Shown: positions 23,351-33,586, numbered from the stretch's first letter. The stretch is 64,000 nt of DNA from Serratia sp. UGAL515B_01 (GCF_033095805.1 NZ_CP109901.1:1240001-1304000); one strand, 5' to 3'. The notes: a model not told the origin generated them from the sequence alone. Translations and numbers: made by a program.

Positions 23351-23379
23351 AAACCCGGCAGTGGTGTTTCGCCGGGTTT
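23351..23379. terminator. Bidirectional terminator between ycaD and pflA
   Basis: AAACCCGGC at 23351-23359 pairs with GCCGGGTTT at 23371-23379 around an 11-base loop, in a convergent gap of about 45 bases. Confidence 0.75.
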
Positions 23380-23389
23380 GCTGAGTATC

Positions 23390-24130
23390 TTAATAGATAA
23401 CTTTGTGACCGTAACTCTCAAGGATCCCTTTAACGCGATCCATCGTGTCGGTTTTGGGAGGATGCACGCCATCCAGTTTGTACTCTTCTCCCATTGCTAC
23501 CCATTTATGCTTACCCAACTCATGATAAGGCAGTAGCTCGATCTTCTCGATATTTGTCATGTCTTTGGTGAATTCACCGAGCATATGTGCTGATTGATCA
23601 TCATCTGACCAACCCGGAACCACAACATAGCGGATCCAAGTGCGTTGATTGCGCTTTGCCAGATAGCGTGCAAATTCTAGCGTCCGGTGGTTGGAAACAC
23701 CGACCAGATTCTGGTGAATGCCATCATTCATCTGTTTCAGGTCTAGCATGACCAAATCGGTGGTATCCAACAGTTCGTCGATAACGGGATCGTAACGGCG
23801 CACAAAACCATTGGTATCGAGACAGGTGTGGATACCTTCTGCGTGACAGGCGCGGAACCAGTCGCGCACGAACTCTGCCTGAAGGATCGCTTCCCCCCCT
23901 GACGCGGTTACACCGCCACCGGAAGCATTCATAAAGTGGCGGTAAGCAACGGCGTCAGTCATCAGTTCTTCGACAGTGACTTCTTTACCACCATGTGTAT
24001 CCCAGGTATCTCGATTATGGCAATACAGGCAACGCATCAGGCAGCCCTGGAAGAAAACAATAAAGCGAATACCAGGGCCATCAACGGTGCCACAGGATTC
24101 GAAAGAATGAATGCGACCTTTTACAGACAT
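23390..24130 (-). CDS. pflA: Pyruvate formate-lyase 1-activating enzyme
   Basis: PflA is a radical SAM enzyme that installs the glycyl radical on PflB. The cluster motif CxxxCxxC is in [15 protein letters not shown] near residue 29, and SAM-contacting SGGEAILQ follows. The 246 residues equal E. coli PflA when started at the ATG at 24130 ([14 protein letters not shown]); a TTG 30 bases earlier adds unsupported residues. The GGAG site is about 11 bases away, so translation may be modest. It lies about 320 bases after pflB, past a strong terminator, so it probably has its own promoter. Confidence 0.96.
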   Translation of the reverse strand: MSVKGRIHSFESCGTVDGPGIRFIVFFQGCLMRCLYCHNRDTWDTHGGKEVTVEELMTDAVAYRHFMNASGGGVTASGGEAILQAEFVRDWFRACHAEGIHTCLDTNGFVRRYDPVIDELLDTTDLVMLDLKQMNDGIHQNLVGVSNHRTLEFARYLAKRNQRTWIRYVVVPGWSDDDQSAHMLGEFTKDMTNIEKIELLPYHELGKHKWVAMGEEYKLDGVHPPKTDTMDRVKGILESYGHKVIY

Positions 24131-24400
24131 TGCGGGGTATTCTCCAATACTGACTGTCAACGCAGTCTAAAATAGGCTTATAACCGACAGACAGAAATCA
24201 GCGATGCAGCAGCTGGCAGGCTCAGCACCGGGTTGAACGATTCCTGTTGGCTGGATATGACGCCGGAAAACTGTTTTGACGGATATCACTGCAGTATATA
24301 CCTTTCAACTTGCAAGCATCATTGTTACCTTTACGCTCACATGCGGTGAGCAGTGATACCTGGCAAAACAGACTCAGGGTAAAAGCCAGGTCTGGTTAAT
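24131..24400. other. pflB-pflA intergenic region
   Basis: This gap of about 320 bases with the adjoining terminator should hold the pflA promoter on the minus strand. GCTCAC/GTGAGC at 24335-24351 forms a small hairpin. No open frame is seen. Confidence 0.5.
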
Positions 24401-24424
24401 AAAAAGGCCGGAATATCCGGCCTT
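24401..24424 (-). terminator. Terminator of focA-pflB
   Basis: AAGGCCGGA at 24404-24412 pairs with TCCGGCCTT at 24416-24424 around an ATA loop. On the minus strand it is followed by TTTTTATTAACC, a proper U-tract, about 30 bases after the pflB stop. Confidence 0.92.
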
Positions 24425-24453
24425 GGCATTAATACTCTCAGTGCATTAGAAGA

Positions 24454-26736
24454 TTAGATCGACTGAGTGAAAGTACGAGTAATCACGTCTTGTTGCTGCT
24501 CTTTAGTCAACGCATTAAAACGCACTGCATAACCGGATACACGAATAGTCAACTGAGGATATTTCTCAGGATGATCCATCGCATCCAGCAGCATTTCACG
24601 GTTCATCACGTTAACGTTCAGGTGCTGACCGCCTTCGATCGATGCTTCATGATGGAAGTAACCATCCATCAGACCAGCCAAGTTAGCTTTACGTACATCG
24701 TCATCTTTACCTAACGCGTTAGGTACGATGGAGAAGGTGTAAGAGATACCGTCTTTTGCATAGGCAAAGGGGAGTTTGGCGACGGAGGTCAGTGATGCTA
24801 CCGCACCCTTCTGGTCACGACCATGCATTGGGTTGGCACCTGGGCCAAATGGCGCACCGGCACGACGGCCATCAGGGGTGTTACCGGTTTTCTTACCGTA
24901 AACCACGTTAGAAGTGATCGTCAGAACCGATTGGGTAGGCACCGCGTTACGATAAGTGTGCAGTTTCTGAATTTTCTTCATGAAACGTTCTACCAGGTCA
25001 CATGCGATGTCATCAACGCGAGCATCATTGTTACCAAACTGCGGATATTCACCTTCGATTTTGAAGTCGATTGCCAAACCGTCTTCGTCACGAATAGTAG
25101 ATACTTTGGCGTATTTGATTGCAGACAATGAGTCAGCTGCAACCGATAGACCAGCGATACCACAGGCCATGGTACGGTAAACATCACGGTCATGCAGCGC
25201 CATCAGTGCAGCTTCATAGCTGTACTTGTCGTGCATGTAGTGAATGATATTCAGCGCAGTTACATACTGCTTGGCCAGCCAATCCATAAAGTGATCCATG
25301 CGTTCCATGACTTTGTCATAGTCCAGCACTTCATCCATCATTGGCGCTTCTTTTGGGCCAACCTGCAGTTTCAGTTTTTCGTCAACACCGCCGTTGATGG
25401 CATACAACATGGTTTTCGCCAAGTTGGCACGCGCACCGAAGAACTGCATTTGTTTGCCAACAATCATCGGGCTGACGCAACAGGCGATGGCATAGTCATC
25501 GTTGTTGAAGTCTGGGCGCATCAGATCGTCGTTTTCATACTGCACGGATGAGGTGTCTATGGACACTTTCGCTGCGTATTTTTTGAAGTTCAACGGCAGT
25601 TTTTCAGACCACAGAATGGTCATGTTCGGTTCTGGTGATGGCCCCATGGTGTACAGGGTATTCAAAAAACGGAAGCTGTTTTTAGTGACCAGCGTACGCC
25701 CATCAACACCCATACCAGCCAGTGATTCCGTTGCCCAGATAGGGTCACCAGAGAATAACTCATCATATTCTGGGGTACGCAGGAAACGGACCATACGCAG
25801 TTTCATCACCAGATGGTCAATCAGTTCCTGAGCCTGTTCTTCGGTCAGTTTACCTGCTTTGATATCGCGTTCGATGAATACGTCAAGGAAGGTTGATACG
25901 CGACCAAAGGACATTGCAGCGCCATTCTGAGACTTAACCGCAGCCAGATAACCAAAGTAGGTCCACTGTACGGCTTCCTGAGCCGTTTTAGCCGGGCTAG
26001 AAATGTCGTAACCATATTTGGCCGCCATTTCTTTAATTTGACCCAATGCACGATGCTGCTCAGCAATTTCTTCGCGCAATTGGATAGTCATCTCCAAGTC
26101 TTCACCGTTTTCCAGTTTGGTCTGCAGTGACTTGAACTGGTTCAGTTTGTCGGCCATCAGGAAATCAATGCCGTACAGAGCAACACGGCGATAGTCGCCA
26201 ATGATACGGCCACGGCCATAAGCATCTGGCAAACCGGTTAAAACGCCGGATTTACGGCAGTTTAGAATATCTTTGGTATAAACATCGAATACGCCCTGAT
26301 TGTGGGTCTTACGGTATTCGGTGAAGACTTTTTTTACCTGTGGATCCAGTTCACGGCCATAGACCTTACATGAACCTTCTACCATTTTAATGCCGCCGAA
26401 TGGGATCAGGGCACGTTTCAGTGGTGCTTCAGTCTGTAAACCAACGATAGTTTCCAGATCTTTGTTGATATAGCCTGCATCGTGGGAGATAACGGTAGAA
26501 ACAACGTTAGTATCGAAATCAACCGGCGCATGGGTACGGTTTTCCAGTTTGATCCCTTCCATAACCTTGTCCCACAAGGTAGTTGTGGCTTGAGTAGCGC
26601 CAGCCAGGAAGGATTCGTCACCCTCGTAAGGCGTGTAGTTTTTCTGGATGAAGTCACGAACATTGACCTCTTTCTGCCAGTCACCTTCATTGAAACCTTG
26701 CCAAGCTGTTGCTAACTTCTCGTTGAGTTCGGTCAT
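24454..26736 (-). CDS. pflB: Formate C-acetyltransferase (pyruvate formate-lyase)
   Basis: PflB cleaves pyruvate with CoA to acetyl-CoA and formate during anaerobic growth. The 760 residues equal E. coli PflB. The two active-site cysteines are in AIACCVSPM near residues 419-420, and the glycyl radical residue is in RVSGYAVRF near 735. The start at 26736 has AAGGTAGG upstream. It is 59 bases downstream of focA and is activated by PflA encoded just beyond. The formate produced is exported by FocA. Confidence 0.98.
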   Translation of the reverse strand: MTELNEKLATAWQGFNEGDWQKEVNVRDFIQKNYTPYEGDESFLAGATQATTTLWDKVMEGIKLENRTHAPVDFDTNVVSTVISHDAGYINKDLETIVGLQTEAPLKRALIPFGGIKMVEGSCKVYGRELDPQVKKVFTEYRKTHNQGVFDVYTKDILNCRKSGVLTGLPDAYGRGRIIGDYRRVALYGIDFLMADKLNQFKSLQTKLENGEDLEMTIQLREEIAEQHRALGQIKEMAAKYGYDISSPAKTAQEAVQWTYFGYLAAVKSQNGAAMSFGRVSTFLDVFIERDIKAGKLTEEQAQELIDHLVMKLRMVRFLRTPEYDELFSGDPIWATESLAGMGVDGRTLVTKNSFRFLNTLYTMGPSPEPNMTILWSEKLPLNFKKYAAKVSIDTSSVQYENDDLMRPDFNNDDYAIACCVSPMIVGKQMQFFGARANLAKTMLYAINGGVDEKLKLQVGPKEAPMMDEVLDYDKVMERMDHFMDWLAKQYVTALNIIHYMHDKYSYEAALMALHDRDVYRTMACGIAGLSVAADSLSAIKYAKVSTIRDEDGLAIDFKIEGEYPQFGNNDARVDDIACDLVERFMKKIQKLHTYRNAVPTQSVLTITSNVVYGKKTGNTPDGRRAGAPFGPGANPMHGRDQKGAVASLTSVAKLPFAYAKDGISYTFSIVPNALGKDDDVRKANLAGLMDGYFHHEASIEGGQHLNVNVMNREMLLDAMDHPEKYPQLTIRVSGYAVRFNALTKEQQQDVITRTFTQSI

Positions 26737-26795
26737 TATACACCTACCTTCTAATGTGGATTTCTTTGTAACCCGGTGCTGTGCTTGCTAACAGA

Positions 26796-27656
26796 TTAAT
26801 GTTTCCGTTCGCCATCACGCAGATAAATTGCCCAGTAAGTCAAGCCGACCAACACGCCACCACCAATGATATTACCGATAGTAACGGGGAGCAGGTTGTC
26901 AATAATGAAGTGGCTTACTGTCAGATGAGAAAATTGCTCAGGTGCTGCCCCCACGGTTTGCCAAAACTCCGGCGTGGCGAACTGCTTGATAACAACACCC
27001 ATAGGGATCAAAAACATATTGGCGATGCTATGTTCAAAGCCGCTGGCAACGAACATGGCTACCGGCAGGATCATGGCAAACATTTTATCCATCAGGCTGC
27101 GGCCGGAATAACTCATCCATACCGCTAGGCAAACCAATAGATTAGCCAAAATGCCGAGGCAAACGGCTTCAATAAAAGTGTGATGCAATTTGTGATCTGC
27201 GGTTTGTAAAACGTTCAGTCCCCACAGACCATTGGCTGTCATATGTTGACCAGAGAACCAGATAAGAGCGACAAATAACAGTGCACCAATCAGGTTACCA
27301 ATATAGACGTTAAGCCAGTTGATGGCCAATTGGCCCCAGGTTATACGCCCGCTGGCTTTGGCAATGACAATCAGTACGGTTGAGGTAAACAAGTCTGCGC
27401 CACAGACGACAACCAACATTAAACCCATAGAGAAGCATATCCCCCCCACCAGTTTGGCAAGGCCGAAAGGGACAGCAGAGGTACCTGTAGTGGCAGTGAT
27501 ATAGAAAACAAAGGCGATAGAAATGAAGACACCAGCAGTAATTGCCAAATAAAAAGTCTTTAGCGGATGCTTGGTTGCTTTATACACTCCCGCATCTTCG
27601 GCAACTTTAGCCATTGCGGCAGGTAACAGCATATCGAATGGGTTGTCAGCTCGCAC
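26796..27656 (-). CDS. focA: FocA, formate channel
   Basis: FocA is a pentameric formate/nitrite-transporter-family channel that moves formate made by PflB. Six membrane helices are visible; conserved features include GADLFTSTVL with the gating threonine region and GFEHSIANMF with the pore histidine. I choose the GTG at 27656 (MRADNPFDMLLP, 286 residues), which has GAGAG five bases upstream and matches E. coli MKADNPFD; another GTG four codons upstream (27668) is possible. The long upstream region holds anaerobic control sites. Confidence 0.93.
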   Translation of the reverse strand: MRADNPFDMLLPAAMAKVAEDAGVYKATKHPLKTFYLAITAGVFISIAFVFYITATTGTSAVPFGLAKLVGGICFSMGLMLVVVCGADLFTSTVLIVIAKASGRITWGQLAINWLNVYIGNLIGALLFVALIWFSGQHMTANGLWGLNVLQTADHKLHHTFIEAVCLGILANLLVCLAVWMSYSGRSLMDKMFAMILPVAMFVASGFEHSIANMFLIPMGVVIKQFATPEFWQTVGAAPEQFSHLTVSHFIIDNLLPVTIGNIIGGGVLVGLTYWAIYLRDGERKH

Positions 27657-27723
27657 ACTAACTCTCACTTTTAAGGGTTAAATTAACGCAGTGAGATACT
27701 AGCAAAGCAGTATAGGGTAAAAA

Positions 27724-27737
27724 TTGACTTGGATCAT
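27724..27737 (-). promoter_or_regulatory. FNR-like site upstream of focA-pflB
   Basis: TTGACTTGGATCAT matches the FNR consensus TTGAT-N4-ATCAA at eight of ten positions and lies about 70 bases before focA. FNR activation of the focA-pflB operon is established in E. coli. Confidence 0.55.
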
Positions 27738-27903
27738 AACGCGCAGAACTAGAACCACCAAAACCCGTAAAATTCAAGAGATAATTAACGTATCTATTTG
27801 AAAAAATACAATAAAAAATATTTTAATGTTTACAGATAAATTTTAATTGTCGAGAGAGGTCTCAGGATAGAAGGGAAGGCTTTGTATTTATTGTGAATTT
27901 ATA

Positions 27904-27930
27904 GTTAATTAAATATTAATAAACATTAAC
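27904..27930. promoter_or_regulatory. ArcA-like box upstream of focA-pflB
   Basis: GTTAATTAAAT begins at 27904, and GTTA/ATTA words recur at 27915 and 27925, spaced 11 and 10 bases, the arrangement described for ArcA direct repeats. ArcA is a known activator of this operon. Confidence 0.5.
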
Positions 27931-27989
27931 AAACATTTCGCTTGGATGCGACAATTAATGGTTAATTATTTGGTCTAAATAGGTGTTCT

Positions 27990-28170
27990 TAATACCGCGA
28001 CACATCACGCTTCCTGCAGTGGTAATGATGAGGAACGCTGACACGCCGTGAACCCCAGGGGTTCGCATCGCGCATCCCTGCGCTCAACGGTCGGCTAACC
28101 TGCATCACTCACACCTGTAGCACTATCATGCTCACCTATTTAGTAACAGAATTTGCAGCACTCGGATTTG
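27990..28170. other. GC-richer patch in an AT-rich control region
   Basis: Between the AT-rich pfl control region and the ycaO terminator lies a patch of clearly higher GC. It includes the near-perfect palindrome GAACCCCAGGGGTTC near 28050. I found no open frame and do not recognise it. Confidence 0.4.
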
Positions 28171-28174
28171 TCAT

Positions 28175-28203
28175 CGCAACGCAGGTATTTTACCTGCGTT
28201 GCG
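28175..28203 (-). terminator. Hairpin after ycaO
   Basis: CGCAACGCAGGTA at 28175-28187 pairs perfectly with TACCTGCGTTGCG at 28191-28203 around TTT, 13 bases past the ycaO stop. It has no U-tract. Confidence 0.7.
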
Positions 28204-28216
28204 GCGAAACTTATGC

Positions 28217-29974
28217 TTATTCCCAATGGCGACGTTTTGCTTTTTGCAGTTTCTCGTATGCAGTCAGCAGGGCTTGATGGGCCGGTAAGGCTGCCAATTC
28301 ACTGTCTATGGTGAACAGACCGTTAAAGCGTTCTTCACCGCTTATTGCGGCAGAGGCAGCATCAACCGTATCTTGCCCGTACATCTTCACAAAGGCAGTA
28401 TGGTATTGGGCTGGTTCGCGTTCTGTTTCCAGTGCCAGTAATAGCAATGTCCGCAGACAGCGGTAGTAGTTGCTGCGTTCTGAGGTAAAGACTGAGGTAT
28501 TGAAATCCTGAGTCCATTCAGCCCAGATCAATGCTTGCTCGAGATCGCCACCTGCCAGAGCCAGCATAGACTTCAGTTCGCCAATACGCAGTGTGTACCA
28601 GGCATTATCTTTACCCGTAGCCAAGCCCAGTAATTCACGAACGCGAGTAAAATCATCCAGGCCTTCATCGTCCAGCTTTTGGAGCAGCGCCAGGTACTCT
28701 TCTGGTTCCCATTCGCTAGCGGGTAACTGCAACAAGGTTTCACGTAGATGTGCACCCATGCTGTTATTCGCTAGCAGCAGATCCTCTGCGGGATAAATAT
28801 CAGACATTCCCGGTACGATAATACGGCAGGCATAAACGCCCAGATGTTCGTAATCAGCAATGTAGACTTCAGCCCCTTCTTTACTGAATATACCCATCAA
28901 AGTTGAAAATTCTTCCTGTGTGCTCCCACTGAAATCCCAGTCTACAAACGGATAATCTGCATCGTGCTTGAACATATCCCATGAAATAAGGCCGCTTGAG
29001 TCGATAAAGTGAGTTTCCAGATTGGTATGCTCAGCCACTTCTTCATCATCGAATGTTGGTGCGGTAAAGACATCCAGATCCTTCAGGCTGCGGCCTTGTA
29101 ATAGCTCGGTTACGGTTCGTTCAAGTGCAACCCCGAAATCAGGGTGCGCGCCAAAAGAGGCGAAACAGGTACCGTTGGTTGGATTGAAGAGCACCACGCA
29201 GATCACCGGATACTTACCGCCCAGAGAGGCGTCGTAAGACAGGATCGGGAAACCCTCGGTTTCCAATGTGTTAATGGCTTCAACAACGCCAGGATAGCGG
29301 TTTAGTACTTCGCGCGGAATTTCTGGCAGGCTGATGGATTCGGCGATAATCCTGTTCTTCACGCAACGTTCAAAAACTTCAGAAAGCCCCTGAACTCGTG
29401 CTTCGTTAGCCGTATTGCCTGCAGACATACCGTTGGAAACATAGAGATTACCGATGATATTCATCGGAATATAGATCGTCCTCAGATCAGACTGACGTGT
29501 GAATGGTAGAGCACAGATACCGCGTTTGGCATTACCCGATTGCAGATCGACCAGATCGCTGGCAGTTAATTCCTGTTCTGAGTTGTAGAAAGCATGCAGG
29601 CGTTCATCAAGGATCCCCTGCGGTAAACTGTTGTCTGCTGGGATCGAGAACCATTTCTCATTTGGATAATGCACAAAGTCGCCTTCGGCAACCTGCTGGC
29701 CCAAATAAAAATCAGCGAAGAAATAGTTGGTGGAAAGGCGCTCGAAATATTCACCCAAGGCTGAAGCCAGTGCCGCTTTCTTACTAGCACCTTTACCGTT
29801 GGTGAAGCACAGTGGGCAATCGCGATCGCGAATATGGACTGACCATACATGGGGAACAGGGTTCAACCAAGAGGCTTCTTCTATGTTGAAACCGAGATCG
29901 GTTAATTTCTGCTGGAAACCAGCGATGGAGTCTTCCAGCGCAGCGTCTTTGCCGGGAATAAAAGTTTGCGTCAT
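28217..29974 (-). CDS. ycaO: YcaO, ribosomal protein S12 methylthiotransferase accessory protein
   Basis: YcaO is the founding member of the YcaO ATP-grasp-like family; in E. coli it assists RimO in beta-methylthiolation of ribosomal protein S12, while relatives install azolines and thioamides in peptides. The 585 residues align throughout with E. coli YcaO (586). ATP-binding glutamates fall in KAALASALGEYFERLSTNYFFA and QGLSEVFERCV, the latter having Cys where E. coli has Tyr. The C-terminal half is a TPR-like helical region. I use the ATG at 29974 (MTQTFIPGKD); a GTG three codons earlier is possible. No peptide-precursor gene is visible beside it, so the housekeeping role is preferred. Confidence 0.94.
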   Translation of the reverse strand: MTQTFIPGKDAALEDSIAGFQQKLTDLGFNIEEASWLNPVPHVWSVHIRDRDCPLCFTNGKGASKKAALASALGEYFERLSTNYFFADFYLGQQVAEGDFVHYPNEKWFSIPADNSLPQGILDERLHAFYNSEQELTASDLVDLQSGNAKRGICALPFTRQSDLRTIYIPMNIIGNLYVSNGMSAGNTANEARVQGLSEVFERCVKNRIIAESISLPEIPREVLNRYPGVVEAINTLETEGFPILSYDASLGGKYPVICVVLFNPTNGTCFASFGAHPDFGVALERTVTELLQGRSLKDLDVFTAPTFDDEEVAEHTNLETHFIDSSGLISWDMFKHDADYPFVDWDFSGSTQEEFSTLMGIFSKEGAEVYIADYEHLGVYACRIIVPGMSDIYPAEDLLLANNSMGAHLRETLLQLPASEWEPEEYLALLQKLDDEGLDDFTRVRELLGLATGKDNAWYTLRIGELKSMLALAGGDLEQALIWAEWTQDFNTSVFTSERSNYYRCLRTLLLLALETEREPAQYHTAFVKMYGQDTVDAASAAISGEERFNGLFTIDSELAALPAHQALLTAYEKLQKAKRRHWE

Positions 29975-30475
29975 CGTTTTCACTTCATGCTTTTATGTTG
30001 ACAGGTTTTTTATAAACTCTTTATTTTTTAAATGATTAATCAAAAATAAAGCTATATGTTTTCCAGTGTTTTTTGACGTTTTCTCATTTTTTCAGCAAAA
30101 ATGTGGGGTACGTTGTGGGCCGCACTGAACACTAAAACAGCCTGCCAAGAAGATGGCGTTACTCTGAGGTATGCCCTCGACCTTAAAGCATATCTTCTCA
30201 CACGTAAGTTAAAAAAGGGTAGGTTCGGTCACTTCAGTAGGTTCAATATTTATATGGTCATAATTTATCAAGATATATACTTGTTGTCGCTATTCAAGCT
30301 GCAGCGGCGTTAACTACGGTTATCCGTTCCATCCATGAATCCCGCAATTGAATGACCGTTGCTAGCGTGTGTAAAGCCGCTTTTTACAGGTTAGTATGGG
30401 CTATGTTCCTGTCTCCAAAAGCCAAAGGCGACCCTGTTTGCAAGATGTTATGGCTGGGCCGCCGCTGAGTTAGTT
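29975..30475. other. ycaO upstream region with no gene
   Basis: E. coli has ycaP near here; I see no trace of it. The first part is AT-rich and should hold the ycaO promoter. A 70-codon plus-strand frame (30101-30313) has no ribosome site and runs into the repeat copy at 30273, so I do not call it. From 30310 to 30475 nothing is recognisable. Confidence 0.55.
30273..30330. repeat. Partial copy of dispersed repeat (copy C)
   Basis: The 19 bases at 30293-30311 (TTCAAGCTGCAGCGGCGTT) are identical to 48837-48855 in the full copy D, and the preceding ATATATACTTGTTGTCG resembles its left end. Similarity fades after about 30330, so this is a fragment. Confidence 0.6.
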
Positions 30476-30679
30476 TTACTCGATGAGTTGGCGGTATCTT
30501 ATGGTGAAGATCTTCAGCATTTTTTTGTACTGCTGCTTTTCTTCAATCGTGCGACTAGAGCTATCTGAAAGTATAAATTCAATCATTGCGCGCTCTTTGA
30601 TAATGTCATAGTCGATCAGTGAATTTTCGAGTATCAGTTCTTCAACAATACACCCGATTATCTCGTGAGCTGTGTTCAT
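30476..30679 (-). CDS. Small acidic helical protein, possibly AriR/YmgB-like
   Basis: This 67-residue frame has a strong GGAGG site nine bases before its ATG at 30679, so it is probably expressed. It is predicted all-helical and acidic in its first half. The pattern EIIGCIVEELILENSLIDYD, then IIKERAMIEFIL, and a final KKMLKIFTIRY resembles the AriR/YmgB/YcgZ family (G-x2-V-x2-L-x-L, two helices, a last basic-aromatic helix). Those proteins act as regulators or connectors for acid resistance and biofilm in E. coli. The similarity is from pattern only and could be chance. It lies in an accessory stretch between ycaO and ansB with its own AT-rich upstream region. Confidence 0.5.
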   Translation of the reverse strand: MNTAHEIIGCIVEELILENSLIDYDIIKERAMIEFILSDSSSRTIEEKQQYKKMLKIFTIRYRQLIE

Positions 30680-31067
30680 ACATGTTTACCTCCATGAACT
30701 ATAAATTTTCTTAAAGATTATTAAATTGCATTCATGTATTGAGTTATTACTGGTGATGACATGCGCTAGCTCAGTACTAGTGATTAAATTCTAGACAAAA
30801 ATGTTTTTTTATGAAAATAAATAGTTATTAAAATGTAAAATTATGCTACCACCATTAATCATTAAACCTAGGAAGAACTTACTCAGAGGCTGTGGTCATT
30901 AGAAAGGTACGTTGGACGACTAAAAGATATTGAGTAGTTTCTGAACAAATGGTTTAGGGTTTTACACTTGCTCTCCATGTATTCCTAAAGCGTTGTTAAT
31001 ATCACAGTGTTTTTTTGGGGATAAATGACATAACTCAGTAAGTTATCAATAATAATGGAGAAGCGTA
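30680..31067. promoter_or_regulatory. Divergent control region of the small gene and ansB
   Basis: This AT-rich 388-base gap separates two divergent genes. TCACA in TTAATATCACAGTG near 30998-31010 is one half of a CRP-like site; E. coli ansB is controlled by CRP and FNR. ATAACT-cagta-AGTTAT near 31030-31046 is a small inverted repeat before the ansB ribosome site. No open frame is seen. Confidence 0.4.
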
Positions 31068-32114
31068 ATGAAATCAATAAAACTGAGCGTATTGGCATTG
31101 TTGGTCGCAGGTACAAGCGGCTCAGCCTTGGCGTTACCCACGGTCACGTTGCTGGCAACCGGCGGCACTATCGCTGGCGGTGGTGAGTCCGCAACACAGT
31201 CTAATTATACTGCGGGTAAATTGGGCGTTGAGGCATTGGTGAATGCTGTGCCAGAGCTGAAAAAAGTGGCAAATATTCAAGGGGATCAGGTCGTCAATAT
31301 TGGTTCGCAGGATATGAATGACGAAGTCTGGCTCAAACTGGCAAAAAAAATTAACGCCGACTGTACTAAAACAGACGGTTTTGTGATCACCCATGGTACT
31401 GATACACTGGAAGAAACCGCGTATTTCCTGGATCTTACCGTTAAGTGTGATAAACCCGTGGTACTCGTAGGGGCAATGCGCCCGGCAACTGCAATGAGTG
31501 CTGATGGTCCGTTCAACCTGTATAACGCGGTAATAACAGCTGCAGATCCACTGTCGGCTAAGCGCGGTGTGCTGGTCGCCATGAACGATGTGGTGCTGGA
31601 TGGGCGGGATGTCACTAAAACCAATACCACAGGGGTGCAAACCTTCCAGTCGCCCAATTTTGGCCCATTGGGGTATATCCACAACGGTAAAATCGATTAT
31701 CAACGTTCACCACAGCGCAAACACACGACTGAAACGCCGTTTGATGTCAGCAAAATGAATGAGTTGCCTAAGGTAGGCATTATCTATAATTATGCCAATG
31801 CTTCGGATGCCCCTGCCAAGGCTTTGCTCGCCGAAGGCTATGAAGGGATCGTCAGTGCAGGTGTTGGCAATGGTAATCTATATAAGTCCGTGTTTGATAC
31901 GTTGGCGACCGCAGCCCACAATGGTATTGCCGTGGTGCGCTCTTCACGTGTGCCGACTGGATCGACAACCGAAGATGCTGAAGTGGATGACTCGAAGTTC
32001 GGTTTTGTAGCCGCGGGGACATTAAACCCACAAAAAGCCAGAGTTCTGCTGCAATTGGCATTAACGCAAACAAAAGATGCAAAACAGATCCAAGCGATGT
32101 TCAATCAATATTGA
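31068..32114 (+). CDS. ansB: Periplasmic L-asparaginase II
   Basis: AnsB hydrolyses asparagine to aspartate and ammonia in the periplasm. The 348 residues equal E. coli AnsB. The signal peptide MKSIKLSVLALLVAGTSGSALA is followed by the first catalytic-threonine motif LLATGGTIAGGG; the second is DGFVITHGTDTLEETAYFL, with downstream lysine in GAMRPATAMSADGPFNLYNA region. The two cysteines in INADCTK and LTVKCDKP correspond to the E. coli disulphide. GGAG precedes the ATG. In E. coli this gene is at a different chromosomal place, so the position between ycaO and serC is lineage-specific. Confidence 0.96.
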   Translation: MKSIKLSVLALLVAGTSGSALALPTVTLLATGGTIAGGGESATQSNYTAGKLGVEALVNAVPELKKVANIQGDQVVNIGSQDMNDEVWLKLAKKINADCTKTDGFVITHGTDTLEETAYFLDLTVKCDKPVVLVGAMRPATAMSADGPFNLYNAVITAADPLSAKRGVLVAMNDVVLDGRDVTKTNTTGVQTFQSPNFGPLGYIHNGKIDYQRSPQRKHTTETPFDVSKMNELPKVGIIYNYANASDAPAKALLAEGYEGIVSAGVGNGNLYKSVFDTLATAAHNGIAVVRSSRVPTGSTTEDAEVDDSKFGFVAAGTLNPQKARVLLQLALTQTKDAKQIQAMFNQY

Positions 32115-32125
32115 TCGCTCCACTC

Positions 32126-32150
32126 ATGGGGCTTATGCCCCTTATTATTT
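32126..32150 (+). terminator. Probable terminator of ansB
   Basis: GGGGC-TTAT-GCCCC forms a short stem just after the stop, followed by TTATTATTTAT. The stem is short, so strength is uncertain. Confidence 0.6.
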
Positions 32151-32399
32151 ATGTCTGCCTAAAATGATAAAAAGCCACTTAGTAACCCACTGAATTACGC
32201 CATATCGTAGCGTTTTATGGCAGAAAAATACTCTCTGGTGGCAGAGCGTGTTATTTCTAACATAAACAGTTTCCTCTTATTGGCACAATAAGCATTGCAG
32301 CCGTGTGGAGTGAGTGATAAAACCGATGAGTTGGTTTTAACTTCGGACGTATTTCGGCAAGCCAGTTTGTATGGCGAACAGTCAATGTGGTGAGGGGAA

Positions 32400-33485
32400 A
32401 TGACACAGGTTTATAATTTTAGCTCTGGTCCGGCAATGCTGCCGGTTGAAGTGTTACGCCGTGCAGAACAGGAACTGTGCAATTGGCATGGTCTTGGCAC
32501 TTCAGTGATGGAAATCAGCCATCGCAGTAAAGAATTTATTGCAGTCGCCGAACAGTCCGAACAGGATCTTCGCGATTTGCTGAAAATCCCCGCCAATTAT
32601 AAAGTGTTGTTCTGCCACGGTGGTGCCCGTGCTCAGTTTGCCGCTTTGCCGCTGAATCTATTGGGTGATAAACATAGCGCAGACTATATTGACGGCGGTT
32701 ACTGGGCGCATAGTGCTATCCTTGAGGCTGAAAAGTACTGTAAGCCAAATACGATTGACGTCAAAACCACTGTCGACGGCCTACGCGCCATCAAACCGAT
32801 GAAAGAGTGGCAATTGAGCGAGAACGCTGCTTATGTACACTACTGCCCGAATGAAACTATTGACGGCGTGGCTATCGACGAGACGCCAGATTTCGGTGAT
32901 AAAGTTGTTATCGGTGACTATTCTTCCACTATTCTTTCGCGTCCGTTGGATGTCAGTCGTTTTGGCGTTATCTATGCCGGTGCGCAGAAAAACATCGGCC
33001 CTGCTGGCTTGACGCTGGTTATTGTGCGCGATGATCTGCTTGGTAAGGCGCGCCGTGAAGTTCCTTCAATTCTGGATTACAAGGTGTTGGCGGAAAACGG
33101 CTCGATGTTCAATACGCCGCCGACTTTCGCGTGGTACCTCTCTGGCCTGGTATTCAAATGGCTGAAAGAACAGGGCGGGCTGGTGGAAATGCAAAAACGC
33201 AACCAGGATAAAGCGGAACTGCTCTATGCCACCATCGATAATTCTGATTTCTATCGCAGCCAGGTTGCTGCATCCAATCGTTCTTGGATGAATATACCGT
33301 TCCAGCTTGCTGAACCGGCGCTTGATAAAGTGTTCCTCAGCGAAGCGGAAGCCATTGGTCTGCAAGCGCTCAAGGGCCACCGGGTTGCTGGAGGTATGCG
33401 TGCTTCGATCTACAACGCGATGCCATTGGCCGGTGTTAAGACATTAACGGACTTTATGGTTGACTTTGAACGCCGCCATGGCTGA
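32400..33485 (+). CDS. serC: Phosphoserine aminotransferase
   Basis: SerC makes phosphoserine from phosphohydroxypyruvate in serine synthesis, and also serves pyridoxal phosphate synthesis. The 361 residues match the family. The N-terminus is [16 protein letters not shown]; the PLP lysine is in [17 protein letters not shown] near residue 198. The start has GAGGGG upstream. serC and aroA form a mixed-function operon in enterobacteria; here a strong palindrome lies between them. In E. coli the operon is under Lrp and CRP control. Confidence 0.97.
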   Translation: MTQVYNFSSGPAMLPVEVLRRAEQELCNWHGLGTSVMEISHRSKEFIAVAEQSEQDLRDLLKIPANYKVLFCHGGARAQFAALPLNLLGDKHSADYIDGGYWAHSAILEAEKYCKPNTIDVKTTVDGLRAIKPMKEWQLSENAAYVHYCPNETIDGVAIDETPDFGDKVVIGDYSSTILSRPLDVSRFGVIYAGAQKNIGPAGLTLVIVRDDLLGKARREVPSILDYKVLAENGSMFNTPPTFAWYLSGLVFKWLKEQGGLVEMQKRNQDKAELLYATIDNSDFYRSQVAASNRSWMNIPFQLAEPALDKVFLSEAEAIGLQALKGHRVAGGMRASIYNAMPLAGVKTLTDFMVDFERRHG

Positions 33486-33586
33486 TTGAGTTAGTCCGTT
33501 TTGAGCTATTGTGCTCCTTCTGACAGTCTTCATTTTGCCCTCTGTAGCTTCAACGCTCAAAATAGGGTTTCTGTCATTTTGCACTA

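Noticed and set aside
28217..29974. Possible azole- or thioamide-peptide (RiPP) cluster around ycaO
   Set aside because: The protein is the E. coli-type YcaO in its standard focA-ycaO position, and no precursor peptide, dehydrogenase or partner protein gene is visible nearby.
30101..30313. 70-codon plus-strand open frame before the AriR-like gene
   Set aside because: No ribosome site, no similarity, and it ends inside a dispersed repeat fragment.
30765..30780. GCTAGCTCAGTACTAG resembles the spacer of common synthetic constitutive promoters
   Set aside because: The flanking -35 and -10 words are at the wrong distance and poorly matched. The sequence around it is ordinary AT-rich intergenic DNA, so I treat it as chance.
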